Part shown: positions 1 through 7,809 of the stretch, piece after piece
Position numbering within the stretch: position 1 is the first letter of the stretch
Layout of the letters: the number at the start of each line of letters is the position of its first letter
DNA from: Sphaeroforma sirkka
Lineage: Eukaryota > Opisthokonta > Ichthyosporea > Ichthyophonida
Direction: 5' to 3'
Assembly (NCBI GenBank): GCA_001586965.3
Contig: LUCW03000523.1
Span: forward strand, 1 to 44,251
DNA length: 44,251 nt
The notes under the pieces: generated by a model
Told to the model about the DNA's origin: nothing
The model's input: the letters and a program-made list of their open reading frames with translations, nothing else
Databases searched by the model: none
Program-made: the position numbers and the translations under genes

Positions 1-31
1 TAGTTTGAAAACCTAGTAATTTCCATCGAAG
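1..31 (+). repeat. Terminal repeat end, 5' copy of element 1
   Basis: This 31-base segment (starting tagtttgaaa and ending ccatcgaag) recurs with one base fewer at 7107-7137 and again at 35068-35097, at the 3' ends of elements 1 and 2. The flanks diverge soon after the final gaag, as expected for the edge of a long terminal repeat. Only its last bases lie in the window, so LTR length cannot be measured. Confidence 0.6.
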
Positions 32-116
32 TTACATATTTTTTCAGTTATATAGTAGTTACAGTAGTGTACTGCTTCTAGACTGTCTGACATCAATTTA
101 CTATCCAGCAATTACT

Positions 117-765
117 ATGGCTAAGGGTACTTTAAAGGCAAGGGAGCCGCTAGCTCTAAGCCTGCTAAGCCTGCCGAGGTTCCTGAGGTCCCTGTGGAAA
201 CACCAGCCTGTCTGGAGCTGAGCCTGCCGAGGATACTGTTGGGGAAGCAAATTCTGAGGTTGGTACAGAGGATTATTCTGAGGATGACTCGTCGGATCCC
301 TAAAGCCTTGGAAGAAGAGGTATCTACTACCGCGGAAAGGCTCGCCAGCGTCCGTGTATCACCTAGGAGTGAAGCTCAGGACCCCAGCTTGCCCCTGACC
401 ACGTGCCGTCAAATATTGGGGATAAACGTCGAAAGGCTGGAAAATTCGTGGATACGAATGTCGGGGGCATTATAACTCCACATCTAAAAGGACACCCAGC
501 ACAAATCCGGCGTGAAAAGGAAGTATTGGACCTGTCCGAAAATTTCGGTTTCGCCATCGATGGAGAAGCCATTCCATTCAGCTCAAATCTTGGGGCCGAA
601 GTTGAGGACGCCATAACTCGACAACGAGTGGCTGGATCCTCTCAATCTCAACGCCAATTGAACCGCACTGAAGCGCTCTTGAAGGAGCTAGCGGCAGCAG
701 CAGTTGTGGACCCCCTCTATCGTGTCCCACTTGGCTGATATTCTTCCTATACCGAAGAAGAAAAA
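117..765 (+). pseudogene. Gag N-terminal region, element 1 (frameshifted)
   Basis: An ATG at 117 begins MAKGTLKA, and the same start occurs in element 3 on - at 44169. The region is low-complexity (Pro/Glu/Val-rich, then an acidic Glu/Asp stretch), followed by a charged helical part with ENFGFAIDGEAIPF, open at 403-738. Frameshifts split it into at least three frames (near 145, 355 and 715). Element 3 has the second half open through 43337-43894. It is called Gag by position only, since I see no capsid motif here. Element 2 lacks this block entirely. Confidence 0.5.
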
Positions 766-768
766 AAA

Positions 769-840
769 TTTCGGGCCGGGTTTCGAACCCGAGACCTACT
801 GGTTTACCAGCCAGTATGTTTACCACTAAGCCAATTACCA
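769..840 (-). tRNA. Antisense tRNA-like unit inside gag (probable tRNA-derived pseudogene)
   Basis: Read on -, it has an A-box TGGCTTAGTGG (823-833), a B-box GGTTCGAAACC (779-789), a 5-bp T stem with a 7-base TTCGAAA loop, and a T-run (A8 at 761-768 on +) two bases past the end, like a Pol III terminator. The anticodon arm is near-regular with ACTGG/CCAGT and loop sequence CTGGTAAA, which resembles a Thr arm missing one base. The acceptor stem does not pair well, so a working tRNA is unlikely. The same unit is in element 3 (43435-43507). Confidence 0.6.
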
Positions 841-1277
841 CTGGCGAGAGAGATAATATTTCAAAATTTAATCTCTATAGCTCTGATGCTACCATCGACC
901 ATCCTCTTGACAAACCTAACCCTGTCAGAGGATATGATCGTATGGAACTCGATGAGGCTTACCATCCTCGTAATATCGACCCTCATTTGCCAACTAACCC
1001 TGGTAATCACGATTTTGGCAATCGCTACACCAGTACCTCGTTAGAGAGTTCCCGCTCTAATCCTGAGGATGAGGAAGTGAGAACCAGACATACTCGTCTC
1101 AGGCTATTACGCTCTGGTATGCAAGTCCTTGAGGACCGTCTATTGAATGACTCTGACCTTGACGATAGGAAAGCGGATAACATTCGCTATCTAATCGATA
1201 ACAAGAGAAAGGAAATAGACACCATCTTGGCACTAGCAGCCCGCCCAGCACTGAGCATGAGCCTCGTGAACACTTAG
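816..1277 (+). CDS. Gag central region, element 1, first open segment
   Basis: The open frame begins in the tRNA-like unit and continues through an Asp/Arg-rich segment (YDRMELDEAYHPRNIDPHL, then a helical part with LRLLRSGMQVLEDRLL). It is collinear with element 2 from 29950 and element 3 below 43440. A one-base change near 1243 shifts the frame and ends the ORF at 1277; element 2 stays open there. The predicted role is the structural capsid protein, inferred from position between the element start and the zinc knuckles. No N-terminal Met is certain because the upstream half of Gag is separated by a frameshift. Confidence 0.6.
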   Translation: MFTTKPITTGERDNISKFNLYSSDATIDHPLDKPNPVRGYDRMELDEAYHPRNIDPHLPTNPGNHDFGNRYTSTSLESSRSNPEDEEVRTRHTRLRLLRSGMQVLEDRLLNDSDLDDRKADNIRYLIDNKRKEIDTILALAARPALSMSLVNT

Positions 1278-2160
1278 AACCAAGCTTTATAAAGCAGCTA
1301 GGTAACGCGCAGGCTGAGGTCGATTTCTCTACTAATGAGAGTACAGTGGAGACACTGAAGGCCTTCGACCAACTTAAGGAGTCTGCCAGCCTTAGGGATA
1401 AGCAGATGATGAATGCCTTTATTCATTTCTGTGAGCCAGGTGAATGGCGAACTATCTTGAAGGTAAGACATGAGCCCAACTGGAAAGCCCCACCCTGGCA
1501 CCAGTTGCGTGATAATATACTTAACACCTTTTTTTGAAGATGCACGTGACCGTGAACTTCTAGAGTCTCGCAAGTTCTTTGCGAACGATACCACTATTCG
1601 AGGTGCTCTAGCTCATAATGACACATATGAATACTCGGATGGGTGGTCGTACCTATACTGGCGAATATTTATTAATTTGTCAGATGATGGAGACTCTGGG
1701 AGCTAACCTCTTTAAGAAAGTCAATGATGACATCATCGCCTATGGTGATTTTGCGATCTATGCCTTGGTCTGTCTTTGAGAAGATAGTACACAAGCATAC
1801 CAATTCCTCTACTAGAGTACTTAGTACCACGAGCTACACCCAGCCCACTAAGCGAAACGCAGTAGAGACTCAATACTGCGCGTAGTACTAAGAAAACCTC
1901 GCACTACTACTGGAGGGGGTACTGGCTCTACTTCTACCGAACCGAAAGGTGATAAGAAGGTGAGAGCGCCTTGCAAGAAGTGTGGTTACAACCTCACAAA
2001 ACGTAATGACAAGTGGAATGGTAGACACGACCCTGTTAAGTGTGCACCAGGCAAGCCAGATTTTGGACACTATATGAAAGAGTGTGCTACTTGGCAAGGG
2101 TACTAACGGTTGGCACAAAGAGGATTGCAAGGACTTACCAGACGTCCAGTTAAAGCACTG
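1278..2160 (+). pseudogene. Gag C-terminal region with zinc knuckles, element 1 (frameshifted)
   Basis: This continues Gag: a helical capsid-like part (LKAFDQLKESASL, FIHFCEPGEWRTILK) with shifts near 1465, 1535 and 1618, then a basic Ser/Thr-rich linker, then two Cys/His clusters between about 1978 and 2130. In element 2 these read as C-x2-C-x14-H-x4-C and C-x2-C-x6-H-x3-C, which is consistent with a nucleocapsid that binds RNA. Element 1 has extra bases near 1750, 1870, 1890 and 2092 that break the frame. Pol follows in another frame after a gap of under 20 bases. Confidence 0.65.
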
Positions 2161-2170
2161 ACAGTACCAT

Positions 2171-3056
2171 ATGTGCGCACTAGAGCAAGATTATGAGAAA
2201 ATGTTCAATAAAATCTATACCAAAGGAGATGAACGTATCTTTCAAACAGTTTTCGTAAATGGAGAAAAAAGTTATGGCACTATTTGATCCAGGGGCTGAA
2301 GTCTCTGCTATCTCATGCCGAGTAGCCTACGCTACAGATATGGCTGTCCATAACGAAACAACTGATTTAATCTTGGGAAATGGCAAAGTTACTACTTGCG
2401 AACAAGCCATTGACTATGCACACATAATGCTGTCAGATAGAAGAGAAGTGAAGACTCACCTAATCGTTACTGACATGTCTCAGAAATACGATTTAATTAT
2501 AGGTATGACTGATCTTCTCAGTTTAGGTATAACACTCACTGGTCTGCCTAATGGGCTAGACCCGAATAAAGATCAGTCAGATGATAATATGTTAAAGATA
2601 CCTAAACCTCCGGAAGGTGAAGCAAAGGATATGATTCCGCACTTCACCGATATAATTATGGACTTAATTATACAAAACAGGAAGATTGCAATAACTGACT
2701 GGTGTATGTTTAAGTTCTCTAATGGGTACGTTAGACTTGACTTGACAAACGTCGACTTCTCTAAGTTAAAGTGTCCTTCACATAACTACGTGAGTTGGAG
2801 ACACAAAGACGTTGTCAAAACCCAAATCGAAGATTGGTTAAAACAGGGTCTAATTGAAATCAATTATGATGCAACCCCAGTTAACTTAGCTCTCTTAGCG
2901 GTCGATCAATATAAATCTGATGGAACGTTTAGTAAAACAAGAGTAGTACTAGACCTGTCGCCAATCAACAAACTAATTCCGCAACATAGTTTTCCCTTAC
3001 CTAAGATAAGCGAGATACTACGCAAAATGGAGGGTGCGACTATCTTTCCAAGATAG
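2171..3056 (+). pseudogene. Pol: aspartic protease and N-terminal reverse transcriptase, element 1
   Basis: An ATG at 2171 (MCALEQDYEKMF) is conserved in all three elements and marks the likely Pol start. An extra A near 2266 shifts to the frame open at 2259-3056. The protease shows ALFDPGAEVSAIS, a D-x-G-A active-site loop with Pro where Thr or Ser is usual, and a second hydrophobic YDLIIGMTDLL strand about 85 residues on. The reverse transcriptase begins with VLDLSPINKLI and FPLPKISEILRKM, typical of Ty3 Pol. A missing T near 3046 breaks the frame exactly before motif A (KIDLKAAFHQ), which is read in element 2. Confidence 0.85.
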
Positions 3057-3685
3057 ACTTAAAAGCTGCATTCCATCAACTACAAATATATCAGCCTCAT
3101 AGGAAATACTTTTCCTTTACTTGGCAAGGTAAGAAGTACCAGTTTAAAGGTGCACCTGAAGGCTTACACATGTTACCTTCTTTCTTCCAACAAGTTATGA
3201 TGGAACTATTTGCGGACCTGTCGTATAACGTATCAGTCTATTTAGATGATATAGTTATCTTTACAAAGACAGCACATGAACATGCTAAACTCGTTAAAGA
3301 AGTCTTAAAGCGACTTAATCATGCTAAACTTAAGATTAACGAAGACAAGTGTTCTTTTGCTAAAGATACTATACACTTACTTGGCTACAAAGTATCTGCA
3401 GCAGGGGTAGAAATTGATCCTGGCAAGAAACAGTTTCTGTTGGATTTATCAACACCAACTACTGGAAGAGATGTGAACTCTGTGTGTGGGTTTGTTAACT
3501 TCTTCTCGGATTCGGTACCGCATCTTTCTCATTACTTAAAGCCTTTCAGTCACCTACGGCTGCACAAAGGACCTTTGGGAAAGCTTTGGACTAAAGAATG
3601 TGATGATGCATTTAAACTAGTCAAAAGTAAAGTAATGGACGCACCCATCATGCAGTACCCTGTGGATGGTGTCCCATTCAAGTAG
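3050..3685 (+). pseudogene. Pol: reverse transcriptase core, element 1
   Basis: The segment is open from the frameshift at 3046 and contains KIDLKAAFHQLQI (motif A, catalytic Asp), FKGAPEGLHMLPSFFQ (motif B region), YLDDIVIFT (motif C with the catalytic Asp pair, about 3240) and LLGYKVSAAGVEIDPGK (the thumb-proximal motif of Ty3 enzymes). The connection domain follows with FFSDSVPHLSHYLKPF. The frame ends at 3685 because one C is missing relative to element 2 (near 3679), just before the RNase H start. All catalytic residues are present, so the damage is limited to indels. Confidence 0.88.
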
Positions 3686-4050
3686 CAACCGACGCTTCAG
3701 ATCGAGCGGTAGGTGGAGTGCTTTTACCAAACGATAAATGGTAAACCGCGCTACATACAATTCTTTAGCAAGAGTTATAATAAGAGTCAACGGAATTACC
3801 CTACCGTTAAACAAGAGCTCCTTGCTATAGTTACTGCGCTAAGACAGTTTAAAGACTACCTTTATGGAAGTTACTTTACTGTCGCCTGTGATCAAAAGTC
3901 TTTAACATACTTAAAAAAGATATGAACCCTGATTCACAGTTGGTGAGCCGCTGGCATGACATTATTGCCAAGTTCGCTTTTAATATAACACACATTCCAG
4001 GAATACATAACCATCTTCCTGACATGCTCTCTCGACTTGTGCCCGACTAC
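3680..4050 (+). pseudogene. Pol: RNase H, element 1
   Basis: Three acidic positions are visible: TDASDRAVGGVLYQ (about 3689), KQELLAIVTALRQF (about 3810) and ACDQKSLTYL (about 3890). The C-terminal signature is IPGIHNHLPDMLSR (about 3995), matching the G-x2-N-x2-A-D-x-L-S pattern with Pro for Ala. Frame changes occur near 3722 and in the A-run at 3914-3919, where elements 1 and 2 both close the frame and element 3 stays open. The enzyme removes the RNA strand during reverse transcription. Confidence 0.85.
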
Positions 4051-5127
4051 CAGAAAACAGTCAAAGAGTTATTAGCAACCGATTGGATGCTAAATAAGAA
4101 ATGGTTTAACCTCGCTCAATCACGATGGGGTCCATTTACTGTTGATATGTTTGCCGCAGAACATAACAAACAGGTTTCTGAATATAGGTCGTTGACTCAT
4201 CCTAAAGGTGATGCATTTCAGCTTGACTTATCAAAGCATAATGCGTGGGCTAACCCACCTTGTCAACTTATCGCACAGTTGTTAAATTATGTTAATATTA
4301 CTAAATCTACCATTACGCTGTGTTGTCCCTTACGTAACTCCGACCCATGGATACGTGATTTAATTAATATGATTCAAGACGAACCTATTTATGTCGACCG
4401 TGAAACCGACACGTTCTTGTATCAGGGATCCTATTCTATTAAGAAGACGCCTTGGAAACACACCATTGTTTGTCGCATCGGTCCTGCAGGTACCACTAAG
4501 TGGAAACCCTCAACCGAATTCTTAGCTAAACTAGAGGAGTCTAAAGAGTTTGAACAAAAGCTCAAGACTCGTACAACACATGCACCCAACAAGATTGCAG
4601 TCGAGGTAATGCCGATTGAAACGGCATTAGATCGTAAAAACATGGAACTAGCTAAGGCCATGGATCAAAGACTCAAAACTCTAAGAGAACCTGAAGCTCG
4701 CACTCAACTACTTAAAGCGCTGCTTAAAGAACAGCCAGGAGTGGCGAAACAACTGAAGAAGATACTTCAACAATCCAATGTTGTCAATTATGTATCTCAG
4801 GACTCTACCCCTCCTGATACTGAGGTTGCCCTTTCCAACAGGACTATGGTTCATCCAGCCAGCGTTACGCAGAATCTGACTGACTTAGAGGAGCTCGAAA
4901 GTAGAGTTAAAATTATACATAATTTAACGCATCGAGCATATGAGCATACTTATAAAATGGCTATTCGTGCAGGGCTTGATCACCCGGCGCTGAAAGAAAC
5001 CATACGTGAAGTATACCGACGCTGTACTGATTGTGAAAAGAACCAGATCAAGCGATACGGTTGGGCACCCCTAAAAAAGTGTGACAGAAGACCAACCGAT
5101 GCGCCGAGTCATAGTCGATTTGGTTAA
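3922..5127 (+). CDS. Pol: end of RNase H, DIRS-type methyltransferase-like module, H2C2 finger, element 1
   Basis: This is the longest open frame of element 1 (401 aa). Residues 1-45 finish RNase H. Residues about 65-125 read RWGPFTVDMFAAEHN, then HPKGDAF, then WANPPCQLIAQLL. This resembles the segment after RNase H in DIRS elements (pattern G-x-F-x-VDLFA ... DAF ... PPF-x-LI), which is often described as adenine-methyltransferase-like because of its N/D-PP motif. It is then followed by ITLCCPLRNSDPWI and a Lys-rich linker. Residues about 330-375 hold HNLTH ... CTDC, an H2C2 integrase zinc finger. An A-run at 5073-5079 shifts the frame before the integrase core. Confidence 0.8.
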   Translation: MNPDSQLVSRWHDIIAKFAFNITHIPGIHNHLPDMLSRLVPDYQKTVKELLATDWMLNKKWFNLAQSRWGPFTVDMFAAEHNKQVSEYRSLTHPKGDAFQLDLSKHNAWANPPCQLIAQLLNYVNITKSTITLCCPLRNSDPWIRDLINMIQDEPIYVDRETDTFLYQGSYSIKKTPWKHTIVCRIGPAGTTKWKPSTEFLAKLEESKEFEQKLKTRTTHAPNKIAVEVMPIETALDRKNMELAKAMDQRLKTLREPEARTQLLKALLKEQPGVAKQLKKILQQSNVVNYVSQDSTPPDTEVALSNRTMVHPASVTQNLTDLEELESRVKIIHNLTHRAYEHTYKMAIRAGLDHPALKETIREVYRRCTDCEKNQIKRYGWAPLKKCDRRPTDAPSHSRFG

Positions 5128-5323
5128 ACTCCCGCGATCCAAGCATACTGGCGATGTATATATCTGTCATTTCTTATGTGTGGCTTCGGGCTATAACTTG
5201 CTTTATGCAATACCGAACAAACGTCCACAAACAGTGGCAGAATTATGCTATCACGTCTTTAATGACTTCGGTTTCCCCGAGTACTATGTTCTGATAACGG
5301 TAGTGAGTTTTGTACCGACGTAA
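5081..5323 (+). CDS. Integrase core, first catalytic Asp segment, element 1
   Basis: The segment reads MRRVIVDLVKLPRSKHTGDVYICHFL, where VDL supplies the first Asp of the DDE triad, followed by TVAELCYHVFNDFGFPEYY. The frame ends at 5323 because of a one-base deletion near 5283. The second Asp (DNGSEF, Asp at 5293-5295) lies in the frame of the next ORF. The same break is present in elements 2 and 3. The older relic keeps a continuous frame at this point, so the deletion is derived. Confidence 0.85.
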   Translation: MTEDQPMRRVIVDLVKLPRSKHTGDVYICHFLCVASGYNLLYAIPNKRPQTVAELCYHVFNDFGFPEYYVLITVVSFVPT

Positions 5324-6384
5324 AGGAGGCACTTATACTCGTATCAGGCATGACCCATAGGCGTGGTGTTCCTTACAAACCTCAAACGCAGGGTGCAAAT
5401 GAGACACGTCATAGAGAACTTAAGAAACTCTTGCGTACCGCACTAGACGACGTTGAGGATATGTGGCCTTATCATTTGAAATGGGTTCAGACTCAAATGA
5501 ATAACTGCATGAATCCTCAAACTGGAACACTCCCGTTTCACTATTTCTTTGGCCGCTATAGTGAATTACAAGCAACGTTTGATAAAACTGCGCCCGAGAA
5601 ACACGCTACCCCGTGGCTTCAAAAGATCGAGCATATGCAGAACGTTGTTTACCCCTGTTTACTCGAGCACAAGAATCGCGTCCTACTTAAAGCGTATGAC
5701 CGATGGAATAACACTAAGAACATTGTTCAGTTCAAAGTCGGCGATTACGTTAACATTATAAATCGAAACGCCAACGTTACCGAACTCTCTTCTAAGACGA
5801 TAGGACCTTTTGTTATTTCCTACCATGATGAGAAGAGTGATACTTACGAAGTGAATAACATTGATGGTACTAGCGCAACCAATCTAGGCACTCACCGTAT
5901 CCCTACCTCCGAACTCTCATTCGCTCGCTCATTTGATTCTGATGTACCAGTTATGGAGTCACAAGTCAAAGATATAATTGACAAAACATCCGAAGACGGT
6001 TACACTTACTACAAGACCCGTTTCATGGATGGGACAGTAGCTTGGCTAACCTCCGATGCATTTCGTGAATCTCGCGACTTTCTTCGTATCTTTAATAAGA
6101 AATGGAATAAGCGTTTACATAAGAACACACGAGATAAACGAAAAGGGTTTCCTCAGGTGACTACAAACCCTGACGGATCTGAAATTCCCTATTTGCCACC
6201 TACTTCCTACGTGACTAAACTTTCTGATCTGCTTACCAACAGTGCAGAAAATTGTTCAAACTTACTTACTAATGAAGAACAGCCTTTGGCTAATACCTTA
6301 CCAAATAATAAACGTAAGGCGCCTACATCGGAAATGGTTACTGGACCAAATACTAAACGACATAGAGTACAACATGAGTCTTGA
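5287..6384 (+). CDS. Integrase core (second Asp, Glu), GPY/F module and chromodomain-like tail, element 1
   Basis: The frame is open upstream of the first ATG (5350) through CSDNGSEFCTDV, so the true reading starts by frameshift or at 5350. PYKPQTQGANETRHRELKKLL contributes the catalytic Glu about 38 residues after the second Asp, as usual for DD35E-type enzymes. VGDYVNIINR and KTIGPFVISYHDEKSDTYEV form the GPY/F module. Then VKDIIDKTSEDGYTYYKTRF followed by VAWLTSDAF resembles a chromodomain (a strand, a variable loop, and Trp near the last strand). The basic tail ends at 6384. A chromodomain would target integration to modified histones. Confidence 0.85.
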   Translation, partial: CSDNGSEFCTDVKEALILVSGMTHRRGVPYKPQTQGANETRHRELKKLLRTALDDVEDMWPYHLKWVQTQMNNCMNPQTGTLPFHYFFGRYSELQATFDKTAPEKHATPWLQKIEHMQNVVYPCLLEHKNRVLLKAYDRWNNTKNIVQFKVGDYVNIINRNANVTELSSKTIGPFVISYHDEKSDTYEVNNIDGTSATNLGTHRIPTSELSFARSFDSDVPVMESQVKDIIDKTSEDGYTYYKTRFMDGTVAWLTSDAFRESRDFLRIFNKKWNKRLHKNTRDKRKGFPQVTTNPDGSEIPYLPPTSYVTKLSDLLTNSAENCSNLLTNEEQPLANTLPNNKRKAPTSEMVTGPNTKRHRVQHES

Positions 6385-7139
6385 ACTCGTACATATAGGC
6401 ACATACTTACTCGATAAGTCATGACCGAAACCGTTTTTTACTTTGGTTTTCGCTTTACCAACTAGATCGTATCTTAACGTACGTTCGCAGTTCTAAAAGC
6501 TACTGGGGGCTATGTAGAAATACGGCCTCCGGTCAGTCTAAAATATCAAGATCAATTGAGATAATACATTGGTTTTATTTGTATTTTAAATAATTAGTAC
6601 AAGCTCTTTTTCCAATATTTCCAAAGTGTTCTAAATTCACTTTGATGGCTCCAATAGCCTGAGTATTTGGTATGACTCATCTACTTGGACCTATTTGAGA
6701 CATTAGTAGATGTAGGATATTATAAACTAAATTTTATAATCTCCGAACTACTACTTATAGATTTTGGTCCTCCCGCCAATCTTCAAAATCCAATAAGTCT
6801 TTTTTCTTTTTTTTTAACTTTTCTTCAGATGGAACTTTATTTATATCAGCTAATGTATTAACGTGACTTACGTTATTATGTCTATTTACAAATTAGGCAA
6901 GTGGTCATGAACATTTAGTACTTCTAGTGAAAATTATTCAATAAAGAACAGCTAGAGGTACGCCCTGTGAGCTACCTAGCTAATTTCCATCAGGGACTAA
7001 ATGATCGAGGATATTTAGGCTCTTAACAAGAGGCAGTCCCGATCATTCTTACACAAGCTACCACTGCTAAATCCTAACTGACTAAATTGTATTTTTTAGT
7101 TTAATATAGTTTGAAACCTAGTAATTTCCATCGAAGCAC
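6385..7139 (+). repeat. 3' non-coding / 3' LTR region of element 1
   Basis: There is no coding capacity. Bases 6385-6712 match the inverted copy 37552-37875 beside element 3. A purine-rich ctactggggg lies near 6501 and could be part of a polypurine tract. The last 31 bases (7107-7137) match the window start. The last 75-80 bases (from ctgctaaatcc at 7065) recur at 35030-35097. The LTR boundary within this stretch cannot be fixed because only one end of the 5' LTR is present. Confidence 0.5.
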
Positions 7140-7210
7140 ACATATATACATATATACATAAGTAAATACACAATTACATCAATAAATACACATATATATA
7201 AACATAATTT

Positions 7211-7250
<40 letters not shown>

Positions 7251-7257
7251 TCAGATA

Positions 7258-7311
<54 letters not shown>

Positions 7312-7341
7312 TCAGATATTTATATATATATACATATATAA

Positions 7342-7390
<49 letters not shown>

Positions 7391-7412
7391 TATTCATATA
7401 TCTATATATAAA
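7140..7412. repeat. TA-rich microsatellite between element 1 and LINE copy A
   Basis: Several (TA)n blocks (about 7216-7241, 7261-7302 and 7339-7386) are separated by a repeated linker, tatattcagatattta. It is very AT-rich with no coding capacity. A comparable TA tract lies at 37363-37440 next to element 3, supporting the impression that the two sides of the window are inverted relatives. Confidence 0.9.
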
Positions 7413-7430
7413 TAGGGTTTAGGGTTTTAG
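7413..7430 (+). repeat. Short telomere-type repeat at the 3' end of LINE copy A
   Basis: Two to three units of TTTAGGG/TTTTAGGG read on +. The LINE 3' terminus (on -) begins directly after at ggtacctttatttg. The same junction occurs at 12932, 28681 and, with small changes, 12124. Confidence 0.9.
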
Positions 7431-7809
7431 GTACCTTTATTTGTTTACACGCTATTGCTATATACAATGGCTTGTGTCCGAAGACCTGTGGCGGCCGGCA
7501 GGTGTCGCAGTTTGTGCCTTAATCCCTGTTTTCTCAGGTAGAGGCTAACTGAACTGTCTAATGGCTGGGTTGTTGCGCTGCGTTTAGTTTGCTATGCGGC
7601 TTGGTTTCTTTGGGTATGTAGTTCTATGGGTTGTTTTAGTAGTAGTTTGTAAATCCTAACTGGTTGGAAACAAGTGCTGAGAATATACTATGACCGATTT
7701 GCATTTCGTATTACTGAATATGAGAGAGAGACCAGTAGCGGCACTACTGTCTCGGACTCACTACCGCATCACCGGGTTGCGATTTGCAACTGTGTCTGCC
7801 GGTAGGCGC

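Larger units (their letters stand above)
1..7139 (+). mobile_element. Ty3-like retrotransposon, element 1 (5' end cut by window)
   Basis: Order on + is Gag, protease, reverse transcriptase, RNase H, methyltransferase-like module, H2C2 zinc finger, integrase, chromodomain-like tail, then about 750 bases of 3' non-coding DNA. Having integrase after RNase H places it in the Ty3 (Metaviridae-type) order, and the GPY/F plus chromodomain-like end suggests a chromovirus relative. Bases 1-31 recur at 7107-7137, so the window probably starts in the last bases of the 5' terminal repeat. No convincing tRNA primer-binding site follows base 31. Every reading frame is broken by one-base indels relative to elements 2 and 3. 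Confidence 0.85.

Noticed and set aside
32-60. Primer-binding site after the 5' terminal repeat
   Set aside because: The sequence after base 31 has no TGG start or evident complementarity to a tRNA 3' end.
7065-7080. Shared 13-mer taaatcctaactg between the Ty3 3' end and the LINE 3' UTR (7651-7663)
   Set aside because: A match of this length between two elements of this size is expected about once by chance.
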